From Neostapfia colusana (lineage: Eukaryota; Streptophyta; Magnoliopsida; Poales; Poaceae): a stretch of 64,000 bases of DNA. Within the stretch, counting starts at the first letter, position 1. Every line of letters begins with the position of its first letter. Location of the stretch: NCBI GenBank assembly GCA_030760725.1, contig JASWHV010000005.1, positions 92,944,622 through 93,008,621 of the forward strand, read 5' to 3'. Below the pieces are notes generated by a model, which searched no databases, was not told the origin of the DNA, and was given only the letters and a program-made list of their open reading frames with translations. Positions 8,641-20,920 of this stretch are shown piece after piece. The translations under genes were made by a program, and so were the position numbers.

Positions 8641-11600
8641 GCGGCGGAGTTGCACCGCAGTTTCCAGGGAGGAACCAGCCCCGGAACCCTACTAATGCGC
8701 GGTTGGCAAACCCTAGGCCCGGCGCTGTCCACCAACTCGCCATAGAGGACGTGCCGGAGGGAGAGCCGATCCTTGCGGGTATGTTCCAGCTCCACCAGCA
8801 TCCCGCCATAGTATTATTTGACTCAGGCGCCACGCACAATTTTATTAGCCAAGCTTTCATTGCAAGATATAGCTTGCAAATACTACCCACCGATATTCCA
8901 TACTTCATTTGTTCACTGGGTGGGAAGATTTCAGCAAGCCTAATGGTCCCAAAAGCACCATTATGCTTAGAGGGTAGAGTATACCCTACGTCTCTCATAG
9001 TCTTAGAGGGACAAAAGGTCGAGGTCATCTTAGGGATGTCGTGGTTAACTCACCACGGCGCTGTTTTAGACACCGCCCTCCGAATCGTGCACTTGAACTC
9101 AGAAGTGCACGGATCTCATTCCTTATTTCTGGACAGTCCAGAAATAAAATTTCCAAGTATCTATGAATCCACAACTATCAGATTGGAAGATATTCCAATG
9201 GTCCGAGAGTTCCCTGACGTGTTCCTGGATGATTTACCGGGGATGCCACCTAACAGAGAGGTGGAGTTCAAGATTGAACTTGCACCGGGAACCATGCCAA
9301 TATCCCGAAGGCCGTACAAGATGGCGCCCAAGGAGTTGGCTAAATTGAAGACCCAGCTAACGGACCTGCTGGAAAAGGGTTTTATTAGGCCGAGCTCCTC
9401 GCCATGGGGCTGTTCGGCATTATTCGTGAATAAGAAGGATGAGACGTTGTGGCTTTGCTTGGACTATCGTCCACTAAACGCCGTAACCATCAAGAACAAG
9501 TACCCGTTAACACGGATCGACATGTTGTTTGATCAGTTGGTCGAAGCAAAGATCTTTTCCAAGATGGACTTAAGATCCGGGTACAATCAGATTAAGATAC
9601 GGTCTGAGGATATTCCGAAGACGGCTTTCTTGACGACGTACGGACTTTATGAGTACCTGGTCATGTCCTTCGGCCTCACCAACGCTCCAGCTCACTTCAT
9701 GTATTTGATGAACTCGGTGTTCATGCCGGACCTGGACAAGTTTGTCGTGGTCTTCATCGACGACATACTGGTATACTCCAAGTCGGAGCAAGATCACAAA
9801 AAGCATCTGCGTATAGTCTTGCAACGGCTGCGGGATCACGAGCTATACGCAAAATTCAGCAAGTGCGAATTCTGGATATTGCAAGTGCTTTTTCTCGGGC
9901 ATATCATCTCAGCGGGGGGCATCGCTGTAGACCTGAGTAAAATCACACAAGTGCTGAATTGGAAATCCCCAAGAACTGTTCATGAGGTACGGAGTTTCCT
10001 AGGGCTCGCGGGATATCATCGGAGGTTCATTCCAAACTTCTCGAAGATTGCCAAGCCGATGACGGAGCTGCTGAAGAAGGCTACCAAATATGTTCGGAGT
10101 CCAGCATGTGAAGCAGCATTCAAGGCTTTAGTCAAGCACTTAACATCATCACCAGTTTTGGCGCAGCCAGACACAACAAAACCGTTCGATGTGTACTGCG
10201 ATGAATCCGGCATTGGGCTCGGATGTGTGCTGATGCAATACCGAAGGGTGGACGCGTATGGATCACGGCACCTCAGAAGCTATGAGCAGAATTATATAAC
10301 TCATGACTCGGATCTCGCTGACGTGATACTCGCACTTAAGATGTGGAGGCACTACCTACTCGGTAACCTCGTACATTTATATACCAACCACAAAAGCCTC
10401 AAGTACATATTCACTCAGAAGGAGCTGAACATGAGGCAGTGAAGATGGTTAGAGTTGATAAAGGATTACGAAATAGAGATCCATTATCACCCCGGCAAGG
10501 CAAACATAGTGGCGGATGCGCTGAGCCGCAAGTCACACGTCAACAACCTGACCATCACACCGTTGGAAGAGAGCGATCCACCATTGCATGTGATTCCACA
10601 TGGAGCTCTCTACAACTTAGCTTTGATCCCCACCATCCGTGAAGAGATAGCGGCAGCTCAGAAACATGACAAGGCCATGTCGCATTTGCGGAGACGTATA
10701 GATAGTGGGGAGCTGAATTGTTTCCGGAAAGACAGAGACGGCATTCTATGGTTTAAGGACCGGATCGTCGTACCACGTAACCTGGAATTATGGAAGAAAA
10801 TCTTTGATGAGGCTCACTTGTCAAAGTTTTCTATTCACCCCGGCAGCAACAAAATGTATCAAGAACTCAGAAGCAAGTTTTGGTGGACACGGATGAAGTG
10901 GGAGATCGCAAAGTATGTGTCCGAGTGTGATATATGTCGAAGGGTGAAGGCAGATCATATGCGGAAACCGGGACTTCTGCAACCACTTGGCGTTCCTGCC
11001 TGGAAATGGAAGGATGTGAGCACGGACTTCATCGTCGGTTTACCCACCACTTTTCAGAAGCATGATTCTGTGTGGGTGATCGTCGACCGGCTCACCAAAG
11101 TTGCCCATTTCATCCCGGTCGATACCAACTACAACGCCAAGAAGTATGCTGAGCTGTACATCTCACGGATCCTATGCTTTTACGGCGTACCCCGTACCAT
11201 CATATCGGATCGGGGCACTTTATTTGTGTCCCGTTTTTGGGAGCAGCTACATGCTGCATTGGGGACGAAGCTGATCCGTAGTTCAGCATACCACCCGCAA
11301 ACGGATGGACAAACTGAGTGGGTAAACCAAATTCTAGAAGATATGCTACGAGCTTGCGCTATCGACCACGGAAAGAATTGTGATGATCACTTGCCATTGG
11401 CCGAGTTCTCGTACAACAATGGGTACCAAGCCAGCATAAAGATGGCGCCTTACGAGGCGCTATACGGGATAAAATGCCGCACACCACTGAATTGGTGTGT
11501 GTCTGGTGAAAGGGTTACCTTCAGTATTGATCGTGTCAATCACGCGGAAGAAAAGGTTTGGCTGATTCAAGCGAACCTAAAAGCTGCCCAATCCCGACAG

Positions 11601-12072
11601 GAACAATATGCGGACCGGAGAAGATGCCCACTACAATTCGAAGTCGGGGATCACATATATCTATGTGTGTCTCCAATGAAGGGCGTAAACAGATTCGGGG
11701 TGAGAGGAAAGTTGGCACCCCGATTCATCGGTCCATTTCATATTACCGAAAGATTTGGATCAGTAGCATACCGGCTGAAATTGCCAGAGGCACTTTCCGG
11801 TTGCAAGACATCTTTCACATCTCCCAGCTGAGGAAGTGTCTCAAGCTATCAACTACGGTTCAGCTGGCGGATATTGAAGAACTGAAACCGGATCTCACGT
11901 ATCGGGAGGAACCAGTTCAGGTTATTGATGAAAAGGCCCGAACCACACGCAACCGTAGTTGTGGTTCTACAAAGTTCTATGGAGTAATCACTCTGTGAAC
12001 GATGCGACATGGGAGAGTGAAGGCTTTCTTCGCGCAAACTACCCCGACTTTTTCACGTCGCATATCTGGTAA
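8641..12072 (+). pseudogene. pol: Element A pol (PR-RT-RNase H-INT-chromodomain), broken
   Basis: In order: aspartic protease with FDSGATHNFIS (about 8820), reverse transcriptase with FSKMDLRSGYNQI and catalytic FIDDILVYS (about 9755), RNase H with FDVYCDESGIG (about 10190), integrase with a His-His-Cys-Cys zinc region ending ECDICRRVK (about 10930), and an integrase core keeping DFIVGLP, SDRGTLF and the Glu of QTDGQTEWVNQ. A chromodomain-like tail follows, ending at TAA 12070. A CGA-to-TGA stop at 10440-10442 splits RNase H. Single-base deletions near 11802 and 11960 shift the integrase C-terminus and chromodomain. The RT and integrase catalytic residues themselves are kept. Confidence 0.9.
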
Positions 12073-12106
12073 TTTTCCACCGTCCTCTCTCTCATTTTCA
12101 CCTGAT

Positions 12107-12123
12107 AATCTCGGGACGAGATT
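12107..12123 (+). other. Inverted repeat just before the polypurine tract (A)
   Basis: The palindrome AATCTCG-GGA-CGAGATT ends five bases before the purine run. The same stem occurs in B (39864-39880) and D (25700-25716, minus), at the same distance. Confidence 0.75.
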
Positions 12124-12128
12124 CTTTT

Positions 12129-12141
12129 AAGGGGGGAGGAA
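12129..12141 (+). other. Element A polypurine tract
   Basis: AAGGGGGGAGGAA directly precedes the 3' LTR start TGTAAGGGCC. It is the expected plus-strand primer of reverse transcription. Confidence 0.85.
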
Positions 12142-13026
12142 TGTAAGGGCCTCAGTTTTTGACACATATTCAAAGTGTTCATCACCACACATACACCTCA
12201 TTTGAAGAAACTTGATGAACACATTTGAAGAGCAAGTAAACTCCATCAACATGTTCATTAGACGATAAACTCACAAAATGCAAAAGTGGCATTTCCCACA
12301 TGCATCATATAGGGGCTGGGCATATGTAAAACTCCTACACCTTGTTAGGAATGTCCATGCCAAGTTTCACCCAAATTCAGAACCTTTTTGAATTCCTTTT
12401 GGGTATAGCTAGAAAGAGGGTGGTTTGAACTCAAATTCAAATTCAAACTGTTTCATCCCATGAATTCAATGGTGGGAGGCATATTCCTACTCAGTACATT
12501 TTTGTGAGCTCACACACCAATTTTCACTCCATTTGGAGTTGATCTTGACATGAGCTAAGTTTAGCAAATTCAAACCTTATTTGAATTTCAAACTGCTTAT
12601 GTGCTTAAATTTAGTCAAACACAAACCAATTTGAATTCTATCCAATTCAAATGGCTCAGGGGTAGATAATTCAAATCACCATGGGAATAAGGGGAATTAC
12701 TGTTTATAACAGTGAGAGGGAGTTAATTTCAGAGGTTAAAAAGGAGGTGGGACCAACATGTCAGCCACTGAAACAAATTCAACCAACTGAAACTTCAGCA
12801 CTCGGGTTATCGGGCTTCCTCCGAGGGCGCCACCGAGGGAAGCAGGGCGCCACCAGCTGCTTGCTCCCACGCGCGAGCGCCGGGGTCGGTTCTGATCCCT
12901 TTTTTAAGGCGCTCCACGCTCTCTGCCGAAGCAACCCTCGTATGCTTTCTTCTCGCGTGCAAACACCGAGCGGTGCCCTCCACTACCTCGGCTCGATCGA
13001 GAATCTGGCCGAATCAACCGCGCCAT
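12142..13026 (+). repeat. Element A 3' LTR, first part
   Basis: This part is collinear with 787-1671 of the 5' LTR. It stops at GCCAT (13022-13026), where solo LTR C is inserted, and the A sequence continues at 47157 after a duplicated TCCAT (one mismatch from GCCAT). Confidence 0.9.
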
Positions 13027-14127
13027 TGAGACGGCCCCGTCAACCGAGACAGGCCACTCGCCCCGGAATCGCATTGGGTGGTGCCGTGTTGTGCGGCACC
13101 CAACAGCACGCATACAAGGAACAATGTATTACATAAAATAATAGCGGAAGCTTACAAATTTTTCTTTGTAAATAATTTACATCAAATAGCTACAGCGGAA
13201 GTCTATAACAACTCACGTCGAATAACTAAGAGCACTCGAGATGAAGTCCAGCCCTAGGACTCCTCTCACTAGCAACACGAAGACAAGCAGCAGCGGCTGT
13301 GTTCTCCATGTGTTACCTGACTCGGAAGTCTCCGAGTCTCACCGGACAACCTTCTTCCTAGCGTCGATGTTAACCTTCAAAACCACTCATATAGCAAGCG
13401 TGAGCACATAGGCTCAGCAAGTCTGACCCGTCTCTCCTACACAAGAAACTCTACATGCACGACGGTTGCAATTGGGTCGGCTATATTTGCATAAAGGACT
13501 CGCCTAAGGTTGATCCTTAACTTTCTGATTTTAAGCCTCATTGTGCAGACCTTGAGCCGAAAAGCATCGCAACTCCACAATCAAACAAGAAACGAATTGT
13601 CATGATGCTCCTTGCACAAAGTGAAAGTAAAGTTTAATGAGCCTATCTCTAAATCAATCATGGTTGAAATACAAATTACCTCACAGTCTTATCAAGTCCA
13701 AAAGATAACCAATTTCAGTTCTTACTACGTCAAGACGCAGTGGGCAAGTATGCTCATATGACCGCGAGTGACGGTGATTCGAATCAGTACACGCCCGGAC
13801 TACACGACACGTACACCCGTACTCCGAGTTGCCGGCTGCAACCTCGACTGACATTGTACGCGGCCACCTTTCCCAAGATCTTCCACATTGGACGCAGTCC
13901 AACTGCCCCGAGTACGCAAGCTCCCTCAAGGTACATACCCGCAGTGGTATGTTCTTAAGTGAGGTACCTCCTGCTACCCTGACGCCGAAAGCCTAAGGCA
14001 GTTGGAAAAGTTCCACTATGGATCTCCCAAGGTACATACATCGGTTTCCTGGGTCCCATATAGCCAGTATGCGCCCGGTACACAACTCAAACTTGTCCAA
14101 CAGGGCCAAGAACGGACGGGCCATAAC
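13027..14127 (-). repeat. Element C solo LTR, 3'-end part
   Basis: Minus-strand LTR sequence with no convincing complete gene. It includes a TTGCTGAGCC...GTGCTCAC block (about 13397-13420) that also precedes the last micro-gene exon in the other LTR families. The acceptor-like site after it is degraded. Element B interrupts C at 14127/14128, within a block conserved among LTR families. Confidence 0.75.
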
Positions 14128-16716
14128 TGTAAGGTCCTCAGTTTTTGACACCTATTTGAAGTGTTCATCATCACACTACACACCTCATTTGAAGTAAGTT
14201 GATGAACAAAAATGAAGAGCATGTAACCACCATCAACATGCTCATTAGAGAACAAACTCACATATTGCAAAAGTGGCATTTTCCACATGTGATATAGGTG
14301 GGCTGGACATGTGAAAACTCCTACACATTGCTAAGGATGTCCATGCAAAGTTTCACCCAAATTCAAAACCTTTTTAAGGTCATTTTGGATATAGTTAGAA
14401 AGAGGGCAGTTTGAAACCATATTCAAATTCAAACTGTTTGTATCCCATGAATTTAAAAGTGGGAGGCATAGTTTAACTCAGCACATTTTTGTGAGCTCAC
14501 ACACCAATTTTCACTCCATTTGGAGTTCATCTTGACATGAGCTAAGTGGGGAAAATTCAAACTTTATTTGAATTTCAAACTGAACTTGTGCTGAAATTCA
14601 TTCAAACCAAACCCAATTTGAAATCTACTCAATTCAAATGGCTCATGGGTGAATAATTTGAATACCCAGGGGTATTTTGGGGCTCACTGTTTACAACAGT
14701 GATTAGGAGTAAATTTCAGAGGTTAAAACCTGGGGTGGGACCCACATGTCATAGAGGGAAGGAGGAGAAACTTGCACCCAAAGTCAGAGTCTCGGTGGGA
14801 ACTTCCACCGAGCAGCTGCCGACTCCACGCTCGGGAGCAGCTGCGCTCACCACCGAGGAGCAGCAGCGCCACCAGCTGCTTCCCGCGCCCACACCCGAGC
14901 CCAAGGACGGTTCCAGGGCCCTCTTAAGGCGCTCCACGGGGGCAGGCACCGATCATTCTCTCCTCTCCCGTGATCACCGAGCCACCGACCTGCCGCCTCT
15001 CTGCTCGATCGGAGAACCGCGAAACCAGCTCGCCTTCTCCCTCCCCGAGCTGCTAGACGGCCACCTGAGATCGCACTCCACCTCCCCAACGCCAGAAACC
15101 CCGAGCTCCGACCTCCTTTGCCCGAAAATGATCGCCACCGCGGTGACCTAGCCTCAGCCGAGAGTCAGGCGCCCGTGGACAGCATTCCACAGGCGCTTTC
15201 ATGGTCCAGCAAGAGAGGCAACAGGAGCGCGCAACCACCGTGCTGCTCTCCTCCAAGTTTGGAAGCAAACCGTGAAGAATCCACAGAATTTCCAGTTTTT
15301 GCTCTGGCAACCGTAAACCGAGCTTCCGGTACGGATTCTTCAAATTCTCGCTCTATGATCTTTCGGTGGTTATCAAATCTTGCACATAGATGCTGGACTA
15401 GCCGGCGATCAAGTTCTTTTCTGCATCCGTGGCGTTAAACTGTCTAGGAGTGACGAATTTCGAGCTCGATCAAGGGCGGTCATGGCGGGCACGATCGGTC
15501 ACACAGTGCCGACCGACTTGCCTCCATCCCTGAACCCTTTTGACACCTTGTCAAGCTTCCTAGAGGTACACTGATGCTGTAGGACCGTTTGTTCGAGGTG
15601 TTGGCGGGTTAGAACCCACGGTCGACGGCGCCGAACCTCAACCGAGGCCGCGGCACGTCGCTGGGCTATTTCCAGTCACCCACAACCCGACCTGACACCA
15701 CCGACGTGTTCCTCGACGTCAAAAACCCCCTGGCGGCGAGTTTCAGACCATGGGAGGTCCGGCAACGGCGAGCCGGCGAGCCCTGGGTCTGCTCCGGCGA
15801 GGTTGGCGGTGCGGGCGCGAGAGAGCGGCGGGAGGAAGACGAAGCCGGCTGGCCCACATGTCAGCGGCTGAAGAATTTAAATCGGGATTGGGTGTGGCCG
15901 GTATCGGCTGTGCTGGCGCGCAAATACCCTGTGGGCCTCAGTGTGCCGGACACCTCCGCGCTCAACACATGTCCCCGCGGGCCCCCGCAAGTTTAAAGTT
16001 TTCCCCGATTTTCAGAATTCTTCCAAACTTCAAATCCTCATAACTTTGGCTAGAAAGCTCCAAATCGAGTGAACCAAATTTTGTTGGATTCAGATCTCTG
16101 AGAACTTTCTAGCAAATCAAGTTTCACTTCATGAAAATCCTTATTTCTCAAGAATTAATTACTCAAATATTAAACTGTTTGGAATTTTAACTGGAGAATC
16201 CTTTGAAGGAAAATCCTGAAATTTTACTGGGATGTTCAACAAAATATCCCTGAACTACCATAAAATTTTCAGATCCATTTGAGCTCATTTGATCCACCTA
16301 ATGGTGTGATTAGTGAAACTGTTCCAGAGAAAATAGAAAATGTTCAGAAACATTTTCAGAATTTTCGCTGAAATTGTTTAGCTCATAACTTTAGTTAGGA
16401 ACCTTCAAATTAAGTGAGACCAACTCCATTAGAACCCTATGAAAATCTAGTTTTCATAAAGTCATAGTTTGTTTCATGAAAATCCTTAGAACACCCTAAA
16501 AGCCATCAATTAAGGTCAAGTACATAATTAATTGTGGAGGACAAAATTGAGCTTTGCTGCAACTAAAACTTGACCAAGTCTCTATCTAGGTTGTAACCAA
16601 GCCACAGTAAAAGTTTCATAGTCAGTGAACCTGTCTAGTGGGACTTATAAGCTTCACAAGTTCAAACTTAATACAAATGCATTTAAATTGATACATGTAT
16701 TTCCTCTATCATGTAG

Positions 16717-16797
16717 TCGCTAAGGTCGAGGAGGAACCCGAAGTCCTAGACTTCGTTACTCCGGAGGAACAGCTAGCCTACGACCAAGAGAAGCAAG
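16717..16797 (+). other. LTR micro-gene, middle exon (B 5' LTR copy)
   Basis: This 81-nt segment lies between ATCATGTAG and G|GCAAGCTCCGG, the GC-type donor. It keeps the peptide EEEPEVLDFVTPEEQLAYD with no stop. Fixed codon differences from the A copies are synonymous (GTC/GTT, CTA/TTA, GAG/GAA, GAA/GAG). Confidence 0.5.
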
Positions 16798-17888
16798 GCA
16801 AGCTCCGGTTTGCATTATCCTGTTTACAAGTTTCATTGTTTTGAGCACATACTTGATTACTTTATTCTTTGCATTAGAGTCTTGTTTGGAAACCCAACTG
16901 CATAGCCAAGAAAACCATGGGTTGGGTTTAGGATTGCAAACCCCGTTAGCTACTGCAATGCTAAGATAGTGTAGGATTCGGTACAAGTCGAGCAGTTGGA
17001 ACTACTCGCGAGCATAGGCTAGAGGCACACGACTCGAGTAGTGATAGCACATGAAACACATGGTAAGAAAATGAGACCAAGCGGAGGGTAAGGGCAGCAG
17101 GACTTTGGGGCCTGTGTGCTATAGCTCCGCTTGTGTCGATTGAGGACCGAGCCGTGTGCGGGCCTGTTGAACAAGCTAGAACAGTACCAAAGACCTACCG
17201 GCTATATGGGAACCGGGAAACTGATGTAACTCGGGTAGCTGGGTGTTGAGGCATAGCTGGTCGTTCAGAGGGTAGGTTGAGAGCTCGAGGTGTAAATCGG
17301 CTGGCGGCACTGAGATGCGCGTGCAGAGACCTCTTGCTCGGGACAATTGGACCGGTTCAACATTTGGCTAACGGCTGAAAGGTAGTCGCGTACGGCGTCT
17401 GTGATGGTTGTTGTAGGCAACATCGAGTATGGGCGTACGTGATGGGTTGTTCGGGTAACCCTGCAGGTGTAAATCGATTATAATCGCCGTCCCTCGCAGT
17501 CAGTGAGTATCGCTTGTTCACTGTACCGTGACGTAGAAAGAACAGGCTAGTCACATGATAAAATGTTGCTGATTGAATGATGGACATTGATTGTTAATGA
17601 TATGCTGTAGTTTTAGAGCTAACTAAAGTTCTTTTCAACTTTGGGCAAAGTACATGAGAGAAATGCGTTTCTTGTTTGATTGCGGCTCTCTCATGTGCCT
17701 TAGCGTAAGGTTCTCCACAACCTGCTGCTAAAAATTGAAAGTAAGGTTCTACTAATTAGGCGAGTCCTTGCAAATGATTTTTACCTCATGTAACCAATTA
17801 CCCCTCATGTAGAAGTTCCATGTTTAGGAGAGACGGGTCAGTCTTGCTGAGCCTTCGTGCTCACTGCTTGTGTTTGAAGCTTTTGCAG

Positions 17889-17976
17889 GGTTCTATGAGG
17901 AAGGGACTCCCGAAGAGGAGACGGAACCCCAGGAGGGAACCCCGTCGAGTGGGAGTCGTGCACGCCGCAGAGTTAG
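17889..17976 (+). other. LTR micro-gene, last exon (B 5' LTR copy, frameshifted)
   Basis: It follows TTTTGCAG. It is homologous to 43660-43748 but lacks one G in the GAGGGGAACC stretch, so the frame shifts before the EWESCTP end. The stop aligned with the other copies is at 17974. Confidence 0.45.
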
Positions 17977-18097
17977 TGTGCGTGTGTGCTAGCAAGGACA
18001 CGTTCAAGGGCTGAACATGGACTTGATGCGTAGTCTACGCCCGTGAGTGTAGACTGGACTTATTTTGATGTAAACATGTTCATAAACTTGTTTATGT

Positions 18098-18103
18098 AAT
18101 AAA
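18098..18103 (+). terminator. Poly(A) signal in B 5' LTR
   Basis: AATAAA about 100 bases before the LTR end, equivalent to 4732 in A. Confidence 0.55.
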
Positions 18104-18209
18104 ATTTCGCTTCCGCTTTGTACCTTTGATGTGTGTTATCCGGTGCTGTGCAACGCAGCACCCCTCAGCGTCATCCTGGCTCGATAAGACCGTGGGGTCG
18201 TGTCAGCGT

Positions 18210-18222
18210 TGGTATCAGAGCT
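18210..18222 (+). other. Element B primer-binding site (tRNA-Met)
   Basis: TGGTATCAGAGCT, four bases after the LTR end; a perfect match to the usual plant initiator tRNA-Met complement. Confidence 0.9.
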
Positions 18223-19703
18223 CGCTTGAGGTTTAACGCACTACAAAGGTCATCTTTTTCAAAAATCCAGTGAGGAACGATTTAGTAGCCCGTATAAGGA
18301 TGTTATTAGCATATAGAAAGTGGCATATTAACTTATTTGATTATGTCAGAAAATCGTGCATCTCGGGACGTGTATGTCTTGGGGGGTGCACGTAAGCGCT
18401 GTCCACCAGTGCGCACAAGCTGAAGGGTGGAGCCCCACGGGTGGCAGGTAACCCGACCCGCTTTGATATCCTCTACGACTCTTCATGTCGTTTGGGGTAT
18501 TCGAGCAACGTCTGTCCCTGGCGTGCGTGGTGCAACTTGGGAGACCCCGTCACGTGGTTTGAAACGTGAACACGTAACTCAAGGCGTGTTTGGCTTGAGA
18601 ACATCCGGGCGAGTGATGACGGCCGGGTGTACGAACTGTATGGATTCCGGGCTCGGTGTGCAGCCGAGTCTGACGATTGTTTGAGTTTCTGCAGGTAGCC
18701 TGACCACGAAACGGTAGACGTGTAGCATCCATGTGCGAGTGACGTTTAGTGCCACTGAATTAACGAAGCCGGCTATGTCCGGTATAGGTTTTTCTTTGTG
18801 AGGACGTAGTAACGACATAATCTGGTGACGCATCGACGTCACACCCTATTAAATGAACAACTTCATTTAAAATTTGAAGGTTTTGATCCAAAGTAGTAAA
18901 ACTTGATGTAACTCCTTCCCTTGAACAGGATATTCAAAGTTAACAAGTTTTCAACTTATAGGTTGTTAAGGACAGAGTACTCTGGTTTCAGCTGAATTAG
19001 GGCTGAAGTTGATCAGAGGTTATAGGTTGAGTTGTTTCGAGGTTAGGGTCATATGATACATTTATGGAAATCTTTGGAAGAGCTTTACAACTCTTCTGTT
19101 GAGGTCCAGAGGTGTTTCATCCCTTAATTACTCGAAAAATGCAGTAGAGTTGAAACTGTCCAGAAAACAGGACAGAGTAAAGACTCTCTGTAAACTCTCT
19201 GTAAATTGAGCATAACTTCCTGCATAAAAGTCCAAAAATAGAAAATGAGATAGTTCTGGAAAGAATATGAGATGGATTACAACTTTGTAACAGGATGTTT
19301 TGTCAGATTGGGAGCAGAATTAACTGGAATTCTTGGATCAAACCAGTACCTAAAGCAGGGAGGTGCTGCCCAATTTTCTCCAGAAATTCTTTTAACTTTG
19401 ACATCTCATAACTTTTGAACCAGGACAGATCTTAGGCCAAGCAAATACTTTATGGAAAGCGATTGAAGTTAGCTTTAACTTTGATGGTGAGCTCCAGAAT
19501 TGGTTTTGCCTTTAACATGGCCTAAATCAGGTTGAAATGGAAACTGGTCAGAGCTGTCATGCAGACAGCAGATCAGCAGTCAAATTTGTTTAAATTTGAA
19601 CTGTATTTCCATGTTTTGTGGGTTTAATAACATGTCTTATGTTATAACTCAATGATTTACTGTTTAAATAAATATTTGACATTTCTCAAATATATTTTTA
19701 CAG
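18223..19703 (+). other. Element B leader
   Basis: There is no convincing gene. TTTCTGCAG|GTAGCC (donor-like; GT at 18695-18696) and ATTTTTACAG directly before the orf0 ATG at 19704 would define an intron of about 1 kb. The second half is AT-rich and similar to the leaders of A, D and E. Confidence 0.5.
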
Positions 19704-20645
19704 ATGACAGCAGACAAACAGTTGGAGAACGGGTGGGTGGTATCCCACTGTTCTCACCACAGCGGTTATCCGGAAACATTGAGGCGGATGCTTCAATATT
19801 TCGGATATAATCAGATGCCGCAGTACTTCGCCAAGGAAGAAGGCGAAGAGGGGAACAAGACGTGGACAATCCATGTCAAGGTCCCTGCAGGACCTAGGCC
19901 ACCCGGTTGGGTGCCGTTCACCATTACGGTGAGAGGAAGACAACCGGAAGGGATGTGGCAAGTGGCAGCCCGTGACACCATGTCACGTTTCTGCCGACTA
20001 CACGTGCAGGCTATGGAGGGCACTCCATACGCGCTCGTTCCGGTGGAGGGACGGGCTCAGCATGTGTGGGAAGAGAGATACCTGGAGGCAACGGACCCGA
20101 GTTGCCCAAGGTACAACCCCGCGGAGGCAAATCTCAGCCTCCAGACGAGGGTGGGAAATGCCGTGATGGACAGTCAAGCTGTTCATACGGAGCATCTCGC
20201 CACAAAGCTCAAGGAGAGCATGAGCCGTGGAGACCATTTCGAGAGTGCTCACAGCGCACTCCGCAATGTGCTCCTTCCGACGATCAAGCGACTGAATGAA
20301 CAGCACAATCAGTTGCATCGTCTGAAGAAGGCGAAGAAGAAGAGCCGTGTTGACATCGCGGCGTTGCAAGAACTGGTACAGAATCTGACCCAGCAGAACG
20401 AGGACCTTGCTCAAGAGCGAGACGACGCTATTGAGGAAGGCCAAGGCTGGGAAGAGGACTACAACCAGGCTATGGACAAGGTGCATGCTTTGCAGGACCT
20501 CGTACCTCCGGTATTGGGCATACCGGTGGTCTTGGGCCTTCCAGCAATGGGAGAACCCGAGATGGGAGAAGAGGTGGTAGATCCAGAGCCACCAGCAGAG
20601 GTACCGGAGGAGGACGACCCGCAGGAGGTCGAGTTCTACTCCTAG
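19704..20645 (+). CDS. orf0: extra ORF upstream of gag, 313 aa, function unknown
   Basis: This is an intact ORF in the sense direction between leader and gag. Its ATG touches a CAG acceptor-like site, which also supports this start. Residues about 25-135 form a compact mixed region with LQYFGYNQMPQYFAKEEG, WTIHVKVP and WQVAARDTMSRFCRLHV. Residues about 165-265 are rich in Leu, Gln, Lys and Glu and look like a coiled coil. The tail (284-311) is strongly acidic and Pro-rich and ends EVEFYS. No signal peptide, membrane segment or enzymatic motif is seen. A broken homologue lies in element A; D and E have none. From memory, some rice gypsy elements (RIRE3/RIRE8) have been described with an orf0 before gag; relationship to those is not tested here. 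Confidence 0.8.
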   Translation: MTADKQLENGWVVSHCSHHSGYPETLRRMLQYFGYNQMPQYFAKEEGEEGNKTWTIHVKVPAGPRPPGWVPFTITVRGRQPEGMWQVAARDTMSRFCRLHVQAMEGTPYALVPVEGRAQHVWEERYLEATDPSCPRYNPAEANLSLQTRVGNAVMDSQAVHTEHLATKLKESMSRGDHFESAHSALRNVLLPTIKRLNEQHNQLHRLKKAKKKSRVDIAALQELVQNLTQQNEDLAQERDDAIEEGQGWEEDYNQAMDKVHALQDLVPPVLGIPVVLGLPAMGEPEMGEEVVDPEPPAEVPEEDDPQEVEFYS

Positions 20646-20920
20646 TAGGGGGTTACAGTTGCTATGTAGTGCAGCTAGGGTAGTGTAGCCCAAATTTTGT
20701 AATCGGTGACATGTCGTGTAGACAGTAGCGTATGTATAGGTAGTGACGACATGAGCACGACTTCTCGGAGACCCGAGAATAATGTATCTTGTATAAAGTT
20801 TATGCTTTATCAATATATGTGAATGTTTTGCAACTTAATTATGTGTCACTTCAATACCTACTGTTACATATGGAATGTTAAGTAAGACATGTGCTAATTG
20901 CTGCAGTTTTGAATTTCAGA
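20646..20920 (+). other. orf0-gag spacer of element B
   Basis: This 275-nt non-coding spacer ends in TTTGAATTTCAG, then A and the gag ATG at 20921. The CAG is an acceptor-like site equivalent to 7517-7519 in A. Confidence 0.5.

Larger units (their letters stand above)
14128..18205 (+). repeat. Element B 5' LTR (about 4.08 kb)
   Basis: It begins TGTAAGGTCC and ends GTGTCA, four bases before the tRNA-Met primer site. It is collinear with the A LTR. It carries micro-gene exon-like segments at 16717-16797 and 17889-17976, the CGAGCAGTT...AACTACTCG hairpin near 16988 and AATAAA at 18098. A 150-codon open frame at 14699-15151 is also open in the 3' LTR but not in A, so it is not called a gene. Confidence 0.9.

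Noticed and set aside
14699..15151. 150-codon ORF open in both B LTRs (also 40470-40922)
   Set aside because: Identity of two LTRs of one element is expected. The homologous A sequence reads in a different frame, and there is no synonymous bias that I can see.
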